Assembly: GCA_963169135.1 (NCBI GenBank) | Contig: CAUJEQ010000267.1 | Location: 1-12,980, forward strand | Origin: Chloroflexota bacterium | GTDB taxonomy: Bacteria > Chloroflexota > Dehalococcoidia > Tepidiformales > Tepidiformaceae | Direction of reading: 5' to 3' | Length of the DNA stretch: 12,980 nucleotides | Shown here: piece after piece, positions 12,435-12,980 of the stretch | Numbering within the stretch: the stretch's first letter is position 1 | Layout: each line of letters opens with the position of its first letter | Made by a program: the position numbers and the translations under genes | The notes under the pieces: generated by a model | The model's database searches: none | What the model saw: the letters and a program-made list of their open reading frames with translations, nothing else | What the model was told of the DNA's origin: nothing

Positions 12435-12980
12435 CTACGCCCCGAACGGCGCGCCGTCCCAGCGCTCGCGGGTCACGAAGCTCGAGACCGGCTTCCGCTT
12501 CAGCTTCGAAAGCTGCCGGACGGGCTTCCCGAGCGGCATGATGGTGCAGACGGCCACGGACTCCGGCAGGTGAAGCAGTTCGCGCAGGGCGGGCTCTTCG
12601 GCGATCGGCATGGTCGTGAGCGTGCCGCCGAGGCCCTCGTTCCGCGCTGCCAGCAGGATGTTCCACGCCAGCGGGTAGATCGAAGCGCCGCTCGCCACCG
12701 CTGTCCGGGGCAGGTACTGGTCGATGGATGCCACCACGCGCAGGTCGACGCACACAACCAGCACCACCGGTGCGTGGCGGTAGGGCTCGGTCAGTGTGGC
12801 GGGCACAGGTGTCGCGGCGATCATTTCCGGCGTGGCCCCGGTCGGTACCACCGTGTTCCACGGGTTCTCACCGAGGGCAACCTGGGCGGCATAACGCCGG
12901 GCGGCCGGCTTTGCGCACTCGGCGATGGCGTCTTTGGTCGCCTGATCGCGCACGACGATGACGTGCCAGCCCTGGCGGTT
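12435..12980 (-). CDS. Nitroreductase family protein, 5'-truncated
   Basis: Flavin-dependent reductase of the nitroreductase fold, which uses NAD(P)H to reduce nitro groups, quinones or, in some members, iodotyrosine-like or F420-type substrates. The frame is open to the window edge, and its first visible residues, NRQGWHVIVVRDQATKDAI, match the FMN-binding region after the usual N-terminal helix, so roughly the first 30-40 residues are missing. The GTG at 12953 is inside the domain and is not the start. Further motifs: a hydrophobic APVVLVVCVDLRV strand, GASIYPLAWNILLAARNEGLGGTLTTM (the classic dimer helix and Gly-rich loop) and a C-terminal KPVRQLSKLKRKPVSSFV tail. The 40-base gap to the convergent ABC-F gene holds no clear terminator. 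Substrate unknown. Confidence 0.88.
   Translation of the reverse strand, partial: NRQGWHVIVVRDQATKDAIAECAKPAARRYAAQVALGENPWNTVVPTGATPEMIAATPVPATLTEPYRHAPVVLVVCVDLRVVASIDQYLPRTAVASGASIYPLAWNILLAARNEGLGGTLTTMPIAEEPALRELLHLPESVAVCTIMPLGKPVRQLSKLKRKPVSSFVTRERWDGAPFGA

Overview
The window is a high-GC, gene-dense piece of a bacterial chromosome. Gene spacing is tight: neighbouring genes overlap or lie within a few dozen bases, and three convergent gene pairs end within four bases of each other. The gene set (heme synthesis, pyruvate kinase, an acyl-CoA dehydrogenase with a GGT active-site signature, DUF2277 and DUF2007-like proteins, a MntA/HepT pair) and an apparent use of leaderless promoters fit a free-living Chloroflexota-type or actinobacterium-like organism. 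No rRNA or marker phylogeny is available, so that placement is inference only. I see no tRNA, rRNA, CRISPR array, insertion sequence or phage gene.

Left part (1-4516): a 5'-truncated hemL is followed by hemC, overlapping it by four bases, so two steps of the C5 tetrapyrrole pathway are coupled. A convergent hypothetical gene follows. It diverges from pyk (pyruvate kinase), which leads a short operon with a DUF2007-like protein carrying one membrane helix and a 73-residue hypothetical protein.

Middle (4527-7286, minus strand): a three-gene signalling operon. In transcription order it holds a PAS-GGDEF protein with an intact GGEEF active site and RxxD inhibitory site, an HDOD protein coupled by ATGA overlap, and a two-helix membrane protein whose GGDEF-like domain has lost the active site (GGPRF) but keeps an RxxD motif at the I-site position. 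The last protein looks like a c-di-GMP receptor fed by the first. An acyl-CoA dehydrogenase gene diverges from this operon.

Right part (8548-12980): a MntA/HepT-type nucleotidyltransferase/HEPN toxin-antitoxin pair (minus), a DUF2277 gene and a MOSC-domain gene (plus), a cupredoxin lipoprotein (minus) whose start codon and -10 element are covered by a DtxR/IdeR-like metal box, an ABC-F ATPase (plus) preceded by a 311-base intergenic region with a long RNA hairpin, and a 5'-truncated nitroreductase-family gene (minus).

The most notable regulatory feature is a repeated start-site layout: five first-in-unit genes have a TANNNT hexamer ending 6 or 7 bases before the start codon and no usable Shine-Dalgarno, whereas three internal operon genes do have one. 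This points to leaderless transcription. The best leads for something undescribed are the iron-box-controlled leaderless cupredoxin, the structured ABC-F leader, and the paired active and degenerate GGDEF proteins in one operon.
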